Part shown: positions 10,150 to 17,841 of the stretch, in pieces | How the letters are laid out: every line of letters begins with the position of its first letter | Numbering within the stretch: the stretch's first letter is position 1 | From: Betaproteobacteria bacterium | GTDB lineage: Bacteria; Pseudomonadota; Gammaproteobacteria; Burkholderiales; SG8-41 | Assembly: GCA_028292435.1 (NCBI GenBank) | Contig: JAQGMI010000048.1 | Location: forward strand, 22,311-86,310 | Length of the DNA stretch: 64,000 nt | Direction of reading: 5' to 3' | The notes under the pieces: model-generated | The model's database searches: none | What the model was told of the DNA's origin: nothing | What the model saw: the letters and a program-made list of their open reading frames with translations, nothing else | Program-made: the position numbers and the translations under genes

Positions 10150-10182
10150 AAACAGCTTTGCCGACCGGTGGCCGGCAAAGCT
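10150..10182 (-). terminator. Hairpin between rubredoxin and its reductase, possible attenuator
   Basis: AGCTTTGCCG (10154-10163) and CGGCAAAGCT (10173-10182) form a perfect ten-base inverted repeat with a nine-base loop. Read on the minus strand, the hairpin is followed by GTTTTC, a short and imperfect U-run. It would act as a weak terminator or as an mRNA-stabilising end for the upstream rubrerythrin-rubredoxin message. Confidence 0.5.
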
Positions 10183-10224
10183 GGGACCGCTATTTTACTG
10201 CAAGCGCCGTGCGCAAAATGCAGG

Positions 10225-10395
10225 TCAGGCGGCGAGCAGCACCATTTCGAAGTCCGCTTTGGCGACGCCGCAATCGGGGCATGCCCAATCCGCCGGGATG
10301 TCCTCCCAGCGCGTACCGGCCTTGATGCCGTGCTCGGGGTCGCCGACGGTTTCGTCGTAGGTGTAGCCGCAAACGATGCATTGCCATTTCTTCAT
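10225..10395 (-). CDS. Rubredoxin
   Basis: A 56-residue protein that begins [15 protein letters not shown] and contains the two iron-binding pairs CIVCG (Cys6, Cys9) and CPDCG (Cys39, Cys42) with the conserved [16 protein letters not shown] between them. This is complete and of standard rubredoxin length. The start at 10395 has a strong upstream AGGAG (forward-strand complement near 10401-10407). It is a cytoplasmic one-electron carrier. It sits between rubrerythrin and rubredoxin reductase, giving the full NAD(P)H - reductase - rubredoxin - rubrerythrin chain for hydrogen peroxide reduction. Confidence 0.95.
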   Translation of the reverse strand: MKKWQCIVCGYTYDETVGDPEHGIKAGTRWEDIPADWACPDCGVAKADFEMVLLAA

Positions 10396-10421
10396 GAAGT
10401 TCTCCTGTTGACGATTGGGCT

Positions 10422-10892
10422 TTAAGCCGCGACTTTGGCGAGCGTCGCACGATACTGGTTAGCGTGGCGCTCTTCGACCTTGGTCAGCGCGGCGAAGCGT
10501 TTGGACGCTTTGGCGAGGATGTCTTTGAAGCGCTGCGCGTGTTCCTTCGATTCGACGATCTGCCCGTCCAATTCGGCGACCGCCTGCGAATTGCCTTCCT
10601 GTTCGGCGAGATGGCGGAACTGCGGATACATTTCGGTGTACTCGTAGGTTTCGCCCGCGATGGCCATTTCAAGTGCTTTGGCCGGCGTCATCTCAGCCGT
10701 GGGGAAGAGTAAATCGAGGTGCCCGAACGCGTGCTGAACTTCCTGCGCAGCGGTTTCCTCGAACACCTTCGCCGAGTCGACGTCGCCGCTGGCGCGGCAA
10801 ATCTTTGCGAAGTACAGGTATTTGATGTGCGCCATCGATTCGCCTGCGAATGCTGCTTCGAGATTCTTGATGGTGACTGATTCGGGTTTCAT
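10422..10892 (-). CDS. Rubrerythrin, diiron domain only
   Basis: A 156-residue ferritin-like protein of the rubrerythrin family. Two glutamate-rich halves carry the diiron ligands: [12 protein letters not shown] (Glu18), [14 protein letters not shown] (Glu46, Glu52, His55) and [11 protein letters not shown] (Glu80 region), plus the later ESKEHAQRF. There is no C-terminal rubredoxin domain; that function is supplied by the separate rubredoxin gene downstream. The protein reduces hydrogen peroxide to water in the cytoplasm. It is the first gene of the operon, and the upstream region carries an OxyR-like operator. Confidence 0.92.
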   Translation of the reverse strand: MKPESVTIKNLEAAFAGESMAHIKYLYFAKICRASGDVDSAKVFEETAAQEVQHAFGHLDLLFPTAEMTPAKALEMAIAGETYEYTEMYPQFRHLAEQEGNSQAVAELDGQIVESKEHAQRFKDILAKASKRFAALTKVEERHANQYRATLAKVAA

Positions 10893-10944
10893 AGATTCGT
10901 TCTCCTGTGATGGTTGACACGTTGTCCTTTACTGCACGGACGCC

Positions 10945-11010
10945 ATCTTAATGGCCGGAGATCGATTAATCTAATTGATTGTTACCATACATACGATAGG
11001 ATAAAACTAT
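10945..11010 (-). promoter_or_regulatory. OxyR-type operator and promoter of the rubrerythrin operon
   Basis: Four tetramers spaced by seven bases each read ATTG (10974-10977), CCAT (10985-10988), ATAG (10996-10999) and CTAT (11007-11010). This is the OxyR pattern ATAG-N7-CTAT-N7-ATAG-N7-CTAT with two single mismatches. On the minus strand a -10-like TAAGAT lies at 10950-10945 with a poor -35 (TAGATT, 10973-10968). The operator then covers about -36 to -72 from the predicted start near 10938, the usual place for activation by oxidised OxyR. oxyR itself lies just upstream. Confidence 0.7.
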
Positions 11011-11034
11011 GCGACTTTAAGCTATCGAAATGCG

Positions 11035-11976
11035 CTACCCGATCTGCAGCTTCGCTGCGGGCAATAACTTAACGCCGGGCAGCCTGCACTGAAGCACGCC
11101 CAGCCTCAGCGCTTCCACCGCCTGCGGCCGGGGAAAACTCGCTCGCCACGCGAGCGCAATCCGGCGGCTGGGTTGCGGCGCGGCGAACGGCTTGATCGCA
11201 AGCAGCGGGCTTGCCGCGGATTTACTTTCGGCTGCGGTCGAGGGCAGCACCGTGATGCCGACGCCGGACGCGACCATGTGGCGGATGGTTTCGAGCGAGC
11301 TGCCTTCGAGCGCCTGCTGCATGTTGCTGCTGCCTGAATTGCGCATGCGCGGGCAGGTTTGCAACACCTGGTCGCGAAAGCAATTGCCGGCGCCGAGCAA
11401 GAGCAGCGTTTCATCGCAAAGTTTATCGGCGCTGATCCGGGCCTTGCTGCTCCAGGCATGGCCGGCCGGCATGACGACACGAAACGGCTCGTCGTAAACC
11501 GCCTGCGTGACGATGCCCGTTTCGGCGAACGGCAGTGAGAGGATAGCGACATCGAGCTCGCCATTGCGCAGGAGTTCGGCAAGTTTCACCGTGAAATTCT
11601 CCTGCAGCAGCAGCGGCATCTGCGGCGCGCGTTTGTGCATGGCGGGAATCAATTGCGGCAACAGGTACGGGCCGACGGTATAAATCGCGCCGACCCGCAG
11701 CGGCGTGGCAAGCTGGTCTTTGCCTTGCGCGGCGATGTGCTTGATCGCGGCCGTTTCCTCGAGCACGCGCTGCGCCTGCTCGACGATGCGCGCGCCGAGC
11801 GGCGTCACCGTCACTTCGGCGGTGTGACGCTCGAACAGCGTGACACCCAGCTCGTCTTCAAGTTTTTTGATCGCGACCGACAACGTCGGCTGGCTGACGA
11901 AACATTTTTCGGCAGCGCGGCCGAAATGCCGTTCGCGCGCGAGCGCAACGATGTAGCGAAGTTCGGTGAGAGTCAT
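11035..11976 (-). CDS. oxyR: OxyR, hydrogen-peroxide-sensing LysR-type regulator
   Basis: A 313-residue LysR-family protein. The N-terminal helix-turn-helix (RHFGRAAEKCFVSQPTLSVAIKKLE, about 17-40) begins with MTLTELRYIVALARE, typical of OxyR. In the sensor domain Cys199 and Cys208 (GNCFRDQVLQTC) sit at exactly the positions of the peroxide-reactive pair of E. coli OxyR. Peroxide would oxidise them to a disulfide and switch the regulator to its activating form. The gene ends 142 bp before rubrerythrin, whose upstream region contains a matching operator, so direct control is likely. Confidence 0.95.
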   Translation of the reverse strand: MTLTELRYIVALARERHFGRAAEKCFVSQPTLSVAIKKLEDELGVTLFERHTAEVTVTPLGARIVEQAQRVLEETAAIKHIAAQGKDQLATPLRVGAIYTVGPYLLPQLIPAMHKRAPQMPLLLQENFTVKLAELLRNGELDVAILSLPFAETGIVTQAVYDEPFRVVMPAGHAWSSKARISADKLCDETLLLLGAGNCFRDQVLQTCPRMRNSGSSNMQQALEGSSLETIRHMVASGVGITVLPSTAAESKSAASPLLAIKPFAAPQPSRRIALAWRASFPRPQAVEALRLGVLQCRLPGVKLLPAAKLQIG

Positions 11977-11991
11977 CGATGCAGAAGCGAA

Positions 11992-12960
11992 TTAATCGAT
12001 GCGCACGTTCGCCGCTTTGATCACCTTCGCCCATTTGGTGATTTCGGACTTTACGTAGGCCGCCGCCTCGTCGGGCGTATTGGCGACCCGGTCGATGCCC
12101 TGCTGCGCGAGTTTCTCCTTCGCGTCGGGCTGCCCGACGGCCTTGACGACGTCGGCGTTGATGCGCACGAGCAGGTCGCGGCTGATGCCGGCAGGCGCAT
12201 GCAGCGCGACCCAGGTCGCGGTTTCGAAGTCCGGAATTCCGGATTCGGCGATGGTCGGATACCCGGGCGCGAGCGGCGAGCGTTGCTGGCTCGTGATCGC
12301 GAGCGCGCGCAGTTTGCCGGCTTTCGACAACGGCAGCGACACCGGCAGGCTCGAAAACATGAGCGGCAACTGACCGCCAAGCACGTCGGCGACCGCGGTG
12401 TTTTCGCCCTTGTACGGGATGTGCACCATCTTGATCGACAGCGACAGGTTCAACAGCTCGCCCGCCAGGTGCGGTGTCGAGCCGAGGCCGCCCGAACCGA
12501 AACTCAGCGTCTTGTAGTTGGCTTTCGCAAACGCAATAAATTCCCTGAACGAGCGCGGCGGCAGCGATGGATGGAGCACGAGCAATTGCGGCGACGAGCC
12601 GAGTATCGTAATAACCGGAATGTCGCGCACGACGTCATACGGCAGCTTCGGATAGAGCGTGGTCGCGACCGAAGTGCTGGTCTGCGGCGCGATGAGCAAG
12701 GTATAGCCGTCGGGCGGCGACTTCGCGGCCATCTCGGCGGCAATGATGCCGCTCGCGCCGGGACGGTTATCGACGACGACCGTTTGGCCCCACAGTTCGG
12801 TCAGTTTTTGCGCGAGGATGCGGGCCGCGACGTCGGTCACGCCGCCCGGCGTGAAGCCGACGACAATGCGCACGGATTTCGCGGGCCAGCTTTGCGCACA
12901 TGCCGGCGTGCTGGCGGCGAGCACTCCGGCGGCGAGCAGGAACGTCAGCGATTTATTCAT
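11992..12960 (-). CDS. Bug/TctC-family periplasmic substrate-binding protein
   Basis: A 322-residue receptor with a signal peptide (cleavage near ACAQSWP) and the family start WPAKSVRIVVGFTPGG, followed by VVDNRPGASGIIAAE and LPYDVVRDIPVIT. It is the second of three orphan Bug receptors in the window and clearly differs in sequence from the other two. No tctAB genes are near. It lies upstream of oxyR in the same direction, separated by 15 bp, so oxyR may be partly cotranscribed with it. The ligand is unknown. Confidence 0.88.
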   Translation of the reverse strand: MNKSLTFLLAAGVLAASTPACAQSWPAKSVRIVVGFTPGGVTDVAARILAQKLTELWGQTVVVDNRPGASGIIAAEMAAKSPPDGYTLLIAPQTSTSVATTLYPKLPYDVVRDIPVITILGSSPQLLVLHPSLPPRSFREFIAFAKANYKTLSFGSGGLGSTPHLAGELLNLSLSIKMVHIPYKGENTAVADVLGGQLPLMFSSLPVSLPLSKAGKLRALAITSQQRSPLAPGYPTIAESGIPDFETATWVALHAPAGISRDLLVRINADVVKAVGQPDAKEKLAQQGIDRVANTPDEAAAYVKSEITKWAKVIKAANVRID

Positions 12961-13080
12961 GAGGGTCCCGGCGCATCGTTGAAATGAGTTTATTGTTGGA
13001 ATGAGATTGCGTTCTGCGCTTGTATCTTGCGGAGACAGGCTCTACATTGTCAACCCGAATATTGGCGGATGAGAACGGAT

Positions 13081-13989
13081 ATGACGACAGCAGCGACAGT
13101 CACGACGAATACACCGGTTGGCTTCATCGGCCTCGGCATCATGGGCGCCGCGATGGCGAAAAATCTGCTCAAGGCGGGATTCACCGTTACGGTACACAAT
13201 CGAAGCCGCGGCAAGGTCGATGAGCTCGTTGCAGCGGGCGCAGTCGATGGCGGCTCGCCCGCGGGCGTTGCGCGCGCCGCCGACGTCGTGCTGATCTGCG
13301 TGCCGGATACGCCGGACGTCGAAAAAGTTTTGTTTGGCGATGACGGCGTCGTGCACGGTCTCAGGAAATCCGCCGTCGTCATCGATTGCAGTACGATCTC
13401 GGCTAATGCGACCGTCGATTTCGCGCAGCGCATTCAGGCGCGCGGCGCGCACCTGATCGATTCGCCAATCAGCGGCGGACCCAAGGGCGCAATCGACGGC
13501 ACGTTATCGTGCATGATCGGCGGCGATGCAGCAATCGTGGAAAGCTGCATGCCCGTGTTTAAGGCGGTCGGCAAAACGTTTACGCATATCGGCGCGAGCG
13601 GCGCCGGCCAGCTGTGCAAGTCGTGCAATCAGCTCGTCAATACCGCGACGATGATGGGCGTTGCCGAAGCATTCGCGCTGGCGAAGAAAATGAATATCGA
13701 TCCCTACAAGGTGCGCGATGCGCTGATGGGCGGCACGGCAAAGAGCTTTGTGCTCGAAAACCACGGCAAGCGCCTGCTCGACGGCACGCTGGCACCGGGG
13801 TTTCGCTCGAACCTGATGTTGAAGGACATCAAGCTCGCGCTCGGCAGCGGCGTCGCATGCGGCTCGTACATGCCGGTCACCGCACTTGGCGCGCAAATGC
13901 TGTCGGCTTTGTGCGCAACGGGCCGCGCGGAACTCGACAACGCTTCGATGGGACTCTTGTTCGAAGACTTGTCCGGCGTCAAACGATGA
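13081..13989 (+). CDS. NAD-dependent beta-hydroxyacid dehydrogenase (GarR/HIBADH family)
   Basis: A 302-residue enzyme using ATG 13081; an ATG at 13069 is a possible alternative. The dinucleotide loop GFIGLGIMGAAMAKNL (14-29) opens the Rossmann domain. DSPISGGPKGA (127-137) is the substrate-binding segment, and GAGQLCKSCNQ has the catalytic Lys180 and Asn183. These mark the family of 3-hydroxyisobutyrate dehydrogenases and tartronate semialdehyde reductases. The exact substrate is uncertain. It is divergent from the Bug receptor at 11992, so a link to uptake of a hydroxy- or oxo-acid is possible but unproven. Confidence 0.85.
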   Translation: MTTAATVTTNTPVGFIGLGIMGAAMAKNLLKAGFTVTVHNRSRGKVDELVAAGAVDGGSPAGVARAADVVLICVPDTPDVEKVLFGDDGVVHGLRKSAVVIDCSTISANATVDFAQRIQARGAHLIDSPISGGPKGAIDGTLSCMIGGDAAIVESCMPVFKAVGKTFTHIGASGAGQLCKSCNQLVNTATMMGVAEAFALAKKMNIDPYKVRDALMGGTAKSFVLENHGKRLLDGTLAPGFRSNLMLKDIKLALGSGVACGSYMPVTALGAQMLSALCATGRAELDNASMGLLFEDLSGVKR

Positions 13990-14010
13990 AGCGAAAGAGT
14001 GCGTTTTTTT

Positions 14011-14053
14011 TGTGCGGCAGCGCACGGACTTGCAAGCCGGCTGCCTTTATAAA
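14011..14053 (+). promoter_or_regulatory. TGTGCG-N4-CGCACA palindrome and promoter of cbpA
   Basis: TGTGCGgcagCGCACG (14011-14026) is a nearly perfect palindrome of the motif that recurs through this window. A TATAAA hexamer starts at 14048, 29.5 bp from the motif centre, so the motif would sit at -41.5. There is no good -35 hexamer, as expected at a class II activator promoter. The predicted start near 14060 leaves a 47-base leader before cbpA. Confidence 0.6.
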
Positions 14054-14106
14054 ATCCGGTCGCTGCCTAGCAGCTGCCTGCCGACACTGCCGACCTCAAG
14101 CGCGTC

Positions 14107-15042
14107 ATGAAATATAAGGACTATTACGCGATCTTAGGCGTCGAGCGCGGTGCGGACGCCGATGAAATCAAGAAGGCGTATCGCAAGCTCGCGCAGAAAT
14201 ATCATCCCGACGTATCGAAGGATCCCAAAGGCGAAGAGAAGTTCAAGGAAGTCGCCGAGGCGTACGATACCTTGAAGAATCCGGAAAAGCGCGCGGCGTA
14301 CGACCAGCTTGGAACGTATGCGCCGGGCCAGGACTTTCAGCCGCCGCCCGACTGGGGCGGTCAATTCGGCGATGGTCAGTTCTCGTTCGATGAGGCCGAC
14401 CTCGCCGATCTCTTCGCCGGCCTTGCCGGGCGGCAGGGCGGCCGGCGCGGCGCGCAGATGCGCATGCGCGGCGAAGATTACGAAGTGACGGCGCACGTCT
14501 CGCTCGAAGATGCGTATCGCGGCACTGAAGTCGAATTGAATCTCACGGTGCCGGAGCACGACGAGAAAGGCCTGGTGCACCGTGTGCCGAAAACATTCAA
14601 AGTGCGCATTCCGAAGGGCGCCGCCGACGGTCAGCGGCTGCGGCTCGCAGGGCGCGGCGGCAAAGGTTTCAACGGCGGCCCCAATGGCGACCTGTATCTG
14701 AATATCGCGCTGCATCCGCATTCTTTGTTTCGCGTCAGCGGTCACGATTTGTATCTCGACCTGCCGCTTACGCCGTGGGAAGCCGTATTGGGCGCGACGG
14801 TTGAAGTGCCGACACTCGGGGGCACGGTCCGGCTCAAAGTTCCGCCGAACACGCACGCCGGCCAGCAGCTGCGCCTGACCGGGCGCGGTCTGCCGAAGCC
14901 CGGCGGCAAGCAAGGCGATTTGTTTGCGATTGCCCAGATTGCAGTACCAACCGCAGCGAGCGAACGCGAGCGCGATTTGTTTCGCCAGCTCGCGCAAGAT
15001 TCGACGTTCAATCCACGCGGTCATTTCAATGTGGAGGTTTGA
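14107..15042 (+). CDS. cbpA: CbpA, DnaJ-class nucleoid-associated co-chaperone
   Basis: A 311-residue Hsp40. The J-domain covers residues 4-70 with the HPD tripeptide at 33-35, which stimulates the DnaK ATPase. A short Gly/Pro/Phe linker follows ([15 protein letters not shown]), then two DnaJ C-terminal beta domains. There is no Cys-rich zinc domain, which separates CbpA from DnaJ. The next gene encodes its inhibitor CbpM, confirming the identity. CbpA acts with DnaK in stationary phase and binds curved DNA in E. coli. The promoter region carries the palindromic motif described at 14011. Confidence 0.93.
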   Translation: MKYKDYYAILGVERGADADEIKKAYRKLAQKYHPDVSKDPKGEEKFKEVAEAYDTLKNPEKRAAYDQLGTYAPGQDFQPPPDWGGQFGDGQFSFDEADLADLFAGLAGRQGGRRGAQMRMRGEDYEVTAHVSLEDAYRGTEVELNLTVPEHDEKGLVHRVPKTFKVRIPKGAADGQRLRLAGRGGKGFNGGPNGDLYLNIALHPHSLFRVSGHDLYLDLPLTPWEAVLGATVEVPTLGGTVRLKVPPNTHAGQQLRLTGRGLPKPGGKQGDLFAIAQIAVPTAASERERDLFRQLAQDSTFNPRGHFNVEV

Positions 15043-15044
15043 TC

Positions 15045-15368
15045 GTGAAAGCAGAACATACCGAAGCGGTGTGGCTGACTGAAGACACCGAATTTACGCT
15101 TGCCCAACTTGCCGAACTCGCCGGCACCTCTGAGACTGAGGTTCGCGAGCTTGTCGAATACGGCGCGCTGGCGCCGGTCGATCCCGATGCGCCGGCATGG
15201 ATATTCAATGGACGATGCTTGCTGACCGTGCGTACCGCCTGCCGGCTGAGAGTGAGTTTCGATCTCGAACCACATGGCGTCGCGCTGATCGTCTCGCTGC
15301 TCGAGCGCATTCAGGGGCTCGAATCGCAGATCGGCAGTCTGCGTGCGCAACTGCCGCAGCGCCGATAG
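15045..15368 (+). CDS. cbpM: CbpM, modulator of CbpA
   Basis: A 107-residue protein of the CbpM/MerR-like family. GTG 15045 is the chosen start, because the Shine-Dalgarno GGAGG (15033-15037) is seven bases upstream, while a TTG at 15039 would be only one base away. A helical part with a winged-helix-like region (FTLAQLAELAGTSETEVRELVEYGAL, about 18-43) is followed by a C-terminal coiled-coil-prone helix (LLERIQGLESQIGSLRAQL). CbpM binds the CbpA J-domain and blocks both its co-chaperone and DNA-binding activity. It is translated just after cbpA. Confidence 0.88.
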   Translation: MKAEHTEAVWLTEDTEFTLAQLAELAGTSETEVRELVEYGALAPVDPDAPAWIFNGRCLLTVRTACRLRVSFDLEPHGVALIVSLLERIQGLESQIGSLRAQLPQRR

Positions 15369-15413
15369 CGGCGCCCGCAGGCAGCAGTTGTTTTTTTGAA
15401 TGCTCCGCATCTA

Positions 15414-15470
15414 TGTGCGGTGGCGCACACGATTTTTGCGAGCCCCCCTGTAAACTGATCGCACAGGGGG
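15414..15470 (+). promoter_or_regulatory. TGTGCG-N4-CGCACA palindrome and promoter of the halogenase operon
   Basis: TGTGCGgtggCGCACA (15414-15429) lies 29.5 bp (centre to first base) before a -10-like TAAACT (15451-15456), again placing the motif at -41.5. A second inverted repeat, CCCCCTG (15444-15450) and CAGGGGG (15464-15470), flanks the -10 hexamer and includes the ribosome-binding AGGGGG. It could be an operator for a second regulator. The start near 15463 would leave a very short leader before ATG 15477. Confidence 0.6.
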
Positions 15471-15476
15471 TAGCTT

Positions 15477-16805
15477 ATGCGGGACTCCGCTCACGCGGTG
15501 CAACAAACGGTGTCTCGAAGTGATGTGCTCGTCATTGGCGGCGGCCCTGGCGGCGCGACTATCGCAGCGTTGCTGGCCGAGCGCGGACGCGATGTCGTTT
15601 TGATCGAAAAAGCCCGTCACCCTCGATTTCATATCGGCGAATCGCTGTTGCCGCTCAACATGCCGCTGTTCGAGCGGCTTGGCGTAGGCGAGGAGATCAA
15701 AACGATCGGCATGCCCAAATACGGCGCCGAATTCGTTTCGCCGTGGCACCCGGCTGCGGTCACCTTCGATTTCGCCAACGCAGTCGATAAGGCCTTTCCG
15801 TACGCCTATCAGGTCCGCCGCTCGGAGTTCGACCATATTCTGTTTCGAAATGCGGTGGTCAAAGGTGCTGTGGCGGTCGAAGGCTGCCGCGCGTCGAAAG
15901 TGGCGTTCAATGCTGGCGGTGCCGAGGTCGCGATACGCCACGATGATGGCCGCGAAGAAAACTGGCAGACGAAGTTCGTCGTCGACGCGTCGGGTCGCGA
16001 CACCTTGCTCGCCAGCCAATTCGGCATGAAGCGGCGCAACCCTGTTCACAACAGTGCGGCAATTTTCGGCCATTTTTCGGGTGCTAAGCGCCATACCGGC
16101 AAGGCCGAGGGCAATATCAGCCTGTTCTGGTTCGATCACGGCTGGTTCTGGTTTATTCCGCTGCACGACGGCGTGACCAGCATCGGCGCCGTCTGCTGGC
16201 CCTACTATATGAAGTCGCGCAAGACCGATCCGGAAACGTTTTTCCTCGAGACGATCGCGCTTTGCCCCGCGCTGGCGGAACGCCTCAGCGATGCGAAATT
16301 GTGCTCTCCGGTGACGGCCACCGGAAATTACTCATATAAGGTGAAGCGCGCAACGGGCCGCAATTACCTGCTGTTGGGCGACGCGTTCACTTTCATCGAC
16401 CCTGTATTCTCAACGGGCGTCCTGTTCGCGATGCAAAGCGCATTCGCCGGCGCAGAGACGGTGACGGCGTGTCTCGACAATCCAAAGCAGGCCAATAGCG
16501 CCCTGCGCGCATTCGACCGCTCCATGCATCACGGGCCCAAAGTATTCTCATGGTTCATCTATCGCGTCACGACGCCGACATTGCGTGACCTGTTCATGGG
16601 CCCCGGCAATGCGAAAATACAAGAAGCCGTGCTCTCAGTGCTGGCCGGCGATATATTTCGAAAAACGCCGCTGGCCTTGCGGTTGTTCGCATTCAAACTT
16701 GTCTATTACGCAAGAAACCTACTCAATCCAAGCAGAACGCTGAGCGCATGGAAAAAACGCAGACGAATGATGCACGAGTCGCCGGCCGTATCGACGCCGG
16801 TTTAG
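15477..16805 (+). CDS. Flavin-dependent halogenase-like oxidoreductase of the pigment cluster
   Basis: A 442-residue FAD enzyme. The FAD loop is VIGGGPGGATIA (19-30), and RFHIGESLLPL (50-60) is shared by flavin halogenases. Both residues expected of an active halogenase are visible: Lys81 in MPKYGAEF, at the place of the lysine that handles hypohalous acid, and the WxWxIP-type motif W223-F-W-F-I-P228. LLLGDAFTFIDPVFSTGV is the second FAD signature. In this cluster it probably brominates or chlorinates the aromatic head group, as in xanthomonadins. It is the first gene of a rightward operon and overlaps the chorismatase gene by 58 bp. A related non-halogenating hydroxylase role cannot be excluded. 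Confidence 0.82.
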   Translation: MRDSAHAVQQTVSRSDVLVIGGGPGGATIAALLAERGRDVVLIEKARHPRFHIGESLLPLNMPLFERLGVGEEIKTIGMPKYGAEFVSPWHPAAVTFDFANAVDKAFPYAYQVRRSEFDHILFRNAVVKGAVAVEGCRASKVAFNAGGAEVAIRHDDGREENWQTKFVVDASGRDTLLASQFGMKRRNPVHNSAAIFGHFSGAKRHTGKAEGNISLFWFDHGWFWFIPLHDGVTSIGAVCWPYYMKSRKTDPETFFLETIALCPALAERLSDAKLCSPVTATGNYSYKVKRATGRNYLLLGDAFTFIDPVFSTGVLFAMQSAFAGAETVTACLDNPKQANSALRAFDRSMHHGPKVFSWFIYRVTTPTLRDLFMGPGNAKIQEAVLSVLAGDIFRKTPLALRLFAFKLVYYARNLLNPSRTLSAWKKRRRMMHESPAVSTPV

Positions 16806-17824
16806 ACCGGCTCGCGGCGGAAGGCTCGTCGTTTTCGCTCAGCTATCTGACGCCTGCCGAATTTGCCGTGCATCAGGCCCGTTGCCATGGCACGTTACTG
16901 GGGGCAATCGCCTTCGGCGCGCAGGCGCCGCAGGAAATGCCGGCAGCATGCCCATACGCATGGGTCGATATGCCGGTATTCGATAACGCCACCTTGTTCG
17001 AGGTCTGGACGTCCGACCGTCCGGTCGTGCGGGAAAACTCCGCCGGCGTTGCGGCGGCGCGCAATGCGGACACGCTGTTTGGTTGCGTGCGCCTGAAACT
17101 CGACTGCAAGCTCGAGGCGGCGAGTTACCTCGCATACTCCCAGATTTTCGATTACATCGACCGCTGCGGATATCCCCACCTGTTGCGCGCGTGGAACTAT
17201 ATTCCGCGGATCAATGCGCTGGATGACGGCGTCGAGCGGTACGTGAGTTTCAACGTAGGCCGTCACGATGCCTTTGCAGCGAAAGGGCGCATTATCGGCA
17301 CGGACACGCCTGCCGCAAGCGCACTGGGCAGCCGCGGAGATTACCTGATCGTTTATTTTTTAGCGGCGAAACAAGCGGGCCACCTGGTCGAGAACCCGCG
17401 CCAGACCAGCGCGTTCAACTATCCGGTCCAGTACGGCCCGCGCAGCCCCACATTTGCGCGCGCCATGCTCGTCCAGTCCGGCGGCGAACATCAGCTCTTG
17501 GTTTCCGGCACCTCCAGCATCGTCGGGCATGCAACGTTGCACGCGGGCGATGCGGCAGCGCAGACGCGGGAAACCGTCGCAAACGTACGCGCGGTGATTG
17601 CGAACGCGCGCCTCGCCGGAGCCAATTCCTCAAGCCGCACGCCGCGATTCATGCTCAAAGCTTATGTGCGGCACCCGGGGGACCTTGCGGCCATACGTGA
17701 TTGCCTTACTGCGGATTTCGGTGCGACGGGCACGATTTTCTACCTGCAAGCCGACATCTGCCGCGCAGACTTGCTGATGGAAGTTGAAGGCGTCTGTCTG
17801 AACGAATCCGCGCAGTCGGCCTGA
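16748..17824 (+). CDS. Chorismatase, hydroxybenzoate synthase (XanB2/Hyg5/FkbO family)
   Basis: A 358-residue protein with the YjgF-like chorismatase signatures: FNYPVQYGPRSPTFARA (223-239), SGTSSIVGHA (253-262) and YLQADICRADLLMEVEG (332-348). Cys338 and Glu345 have the same spacing as Cys327 and Glu334 of Hyg5 (numbering from memory), the residues linked to 3-hydroxybenzoate formation. The enzyme would convert chorismate to 3-hydroxybenzoate, possibly with 4-hydroxybenzoate as in XanB2, plus pyruvate. In Xanthomonas this supplies the aryl starter of xanthomonadin, and here the gene is embedded in the pigment cluster, which agrees. The start at ATG 16748 overlaps the halogenase end. Confidence 0.85.
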   Translation: MEKTQTNDARVAGRIDAGLDRLAAEGSSFSLSYLTPAEFAVHQARCHGTLLGAIAFGAQAPQEMPAACPYAWVDMPVFDNATLFEVWTSDRPVVRENSAGVAAARNADTLFGCVRLKLDCKLEAASYLAYSQIFDYIDRCGYPHLLRAWNYIPRINALDDGVERYVSFNVGRHDAFAAKGRIIGTDTPAASALGSRGDYLIVYFLAAKQAGHLVENPRQTSAFNYPVQYGPRSPTFARAMLVQSGGEHQLLVSGTSSIVGHATLHAGDAAAQTRETVANVRAVIANARLAGANSSSRTPRFMLKAYVRHPGDLAAIRDCLTADFGATGTIFYLQADICRADLLMEVEGVCLNESAQSA

Positions 17825-17841
17825 ACCGGGCCGACTTCATT

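Noticed and set aside
11635..12987. Long plus-strand frame of 450 residues
   Set aside because: It is antisense to oxyR and the Bug receptor and has the Arg-rich composition of a shadow frame.
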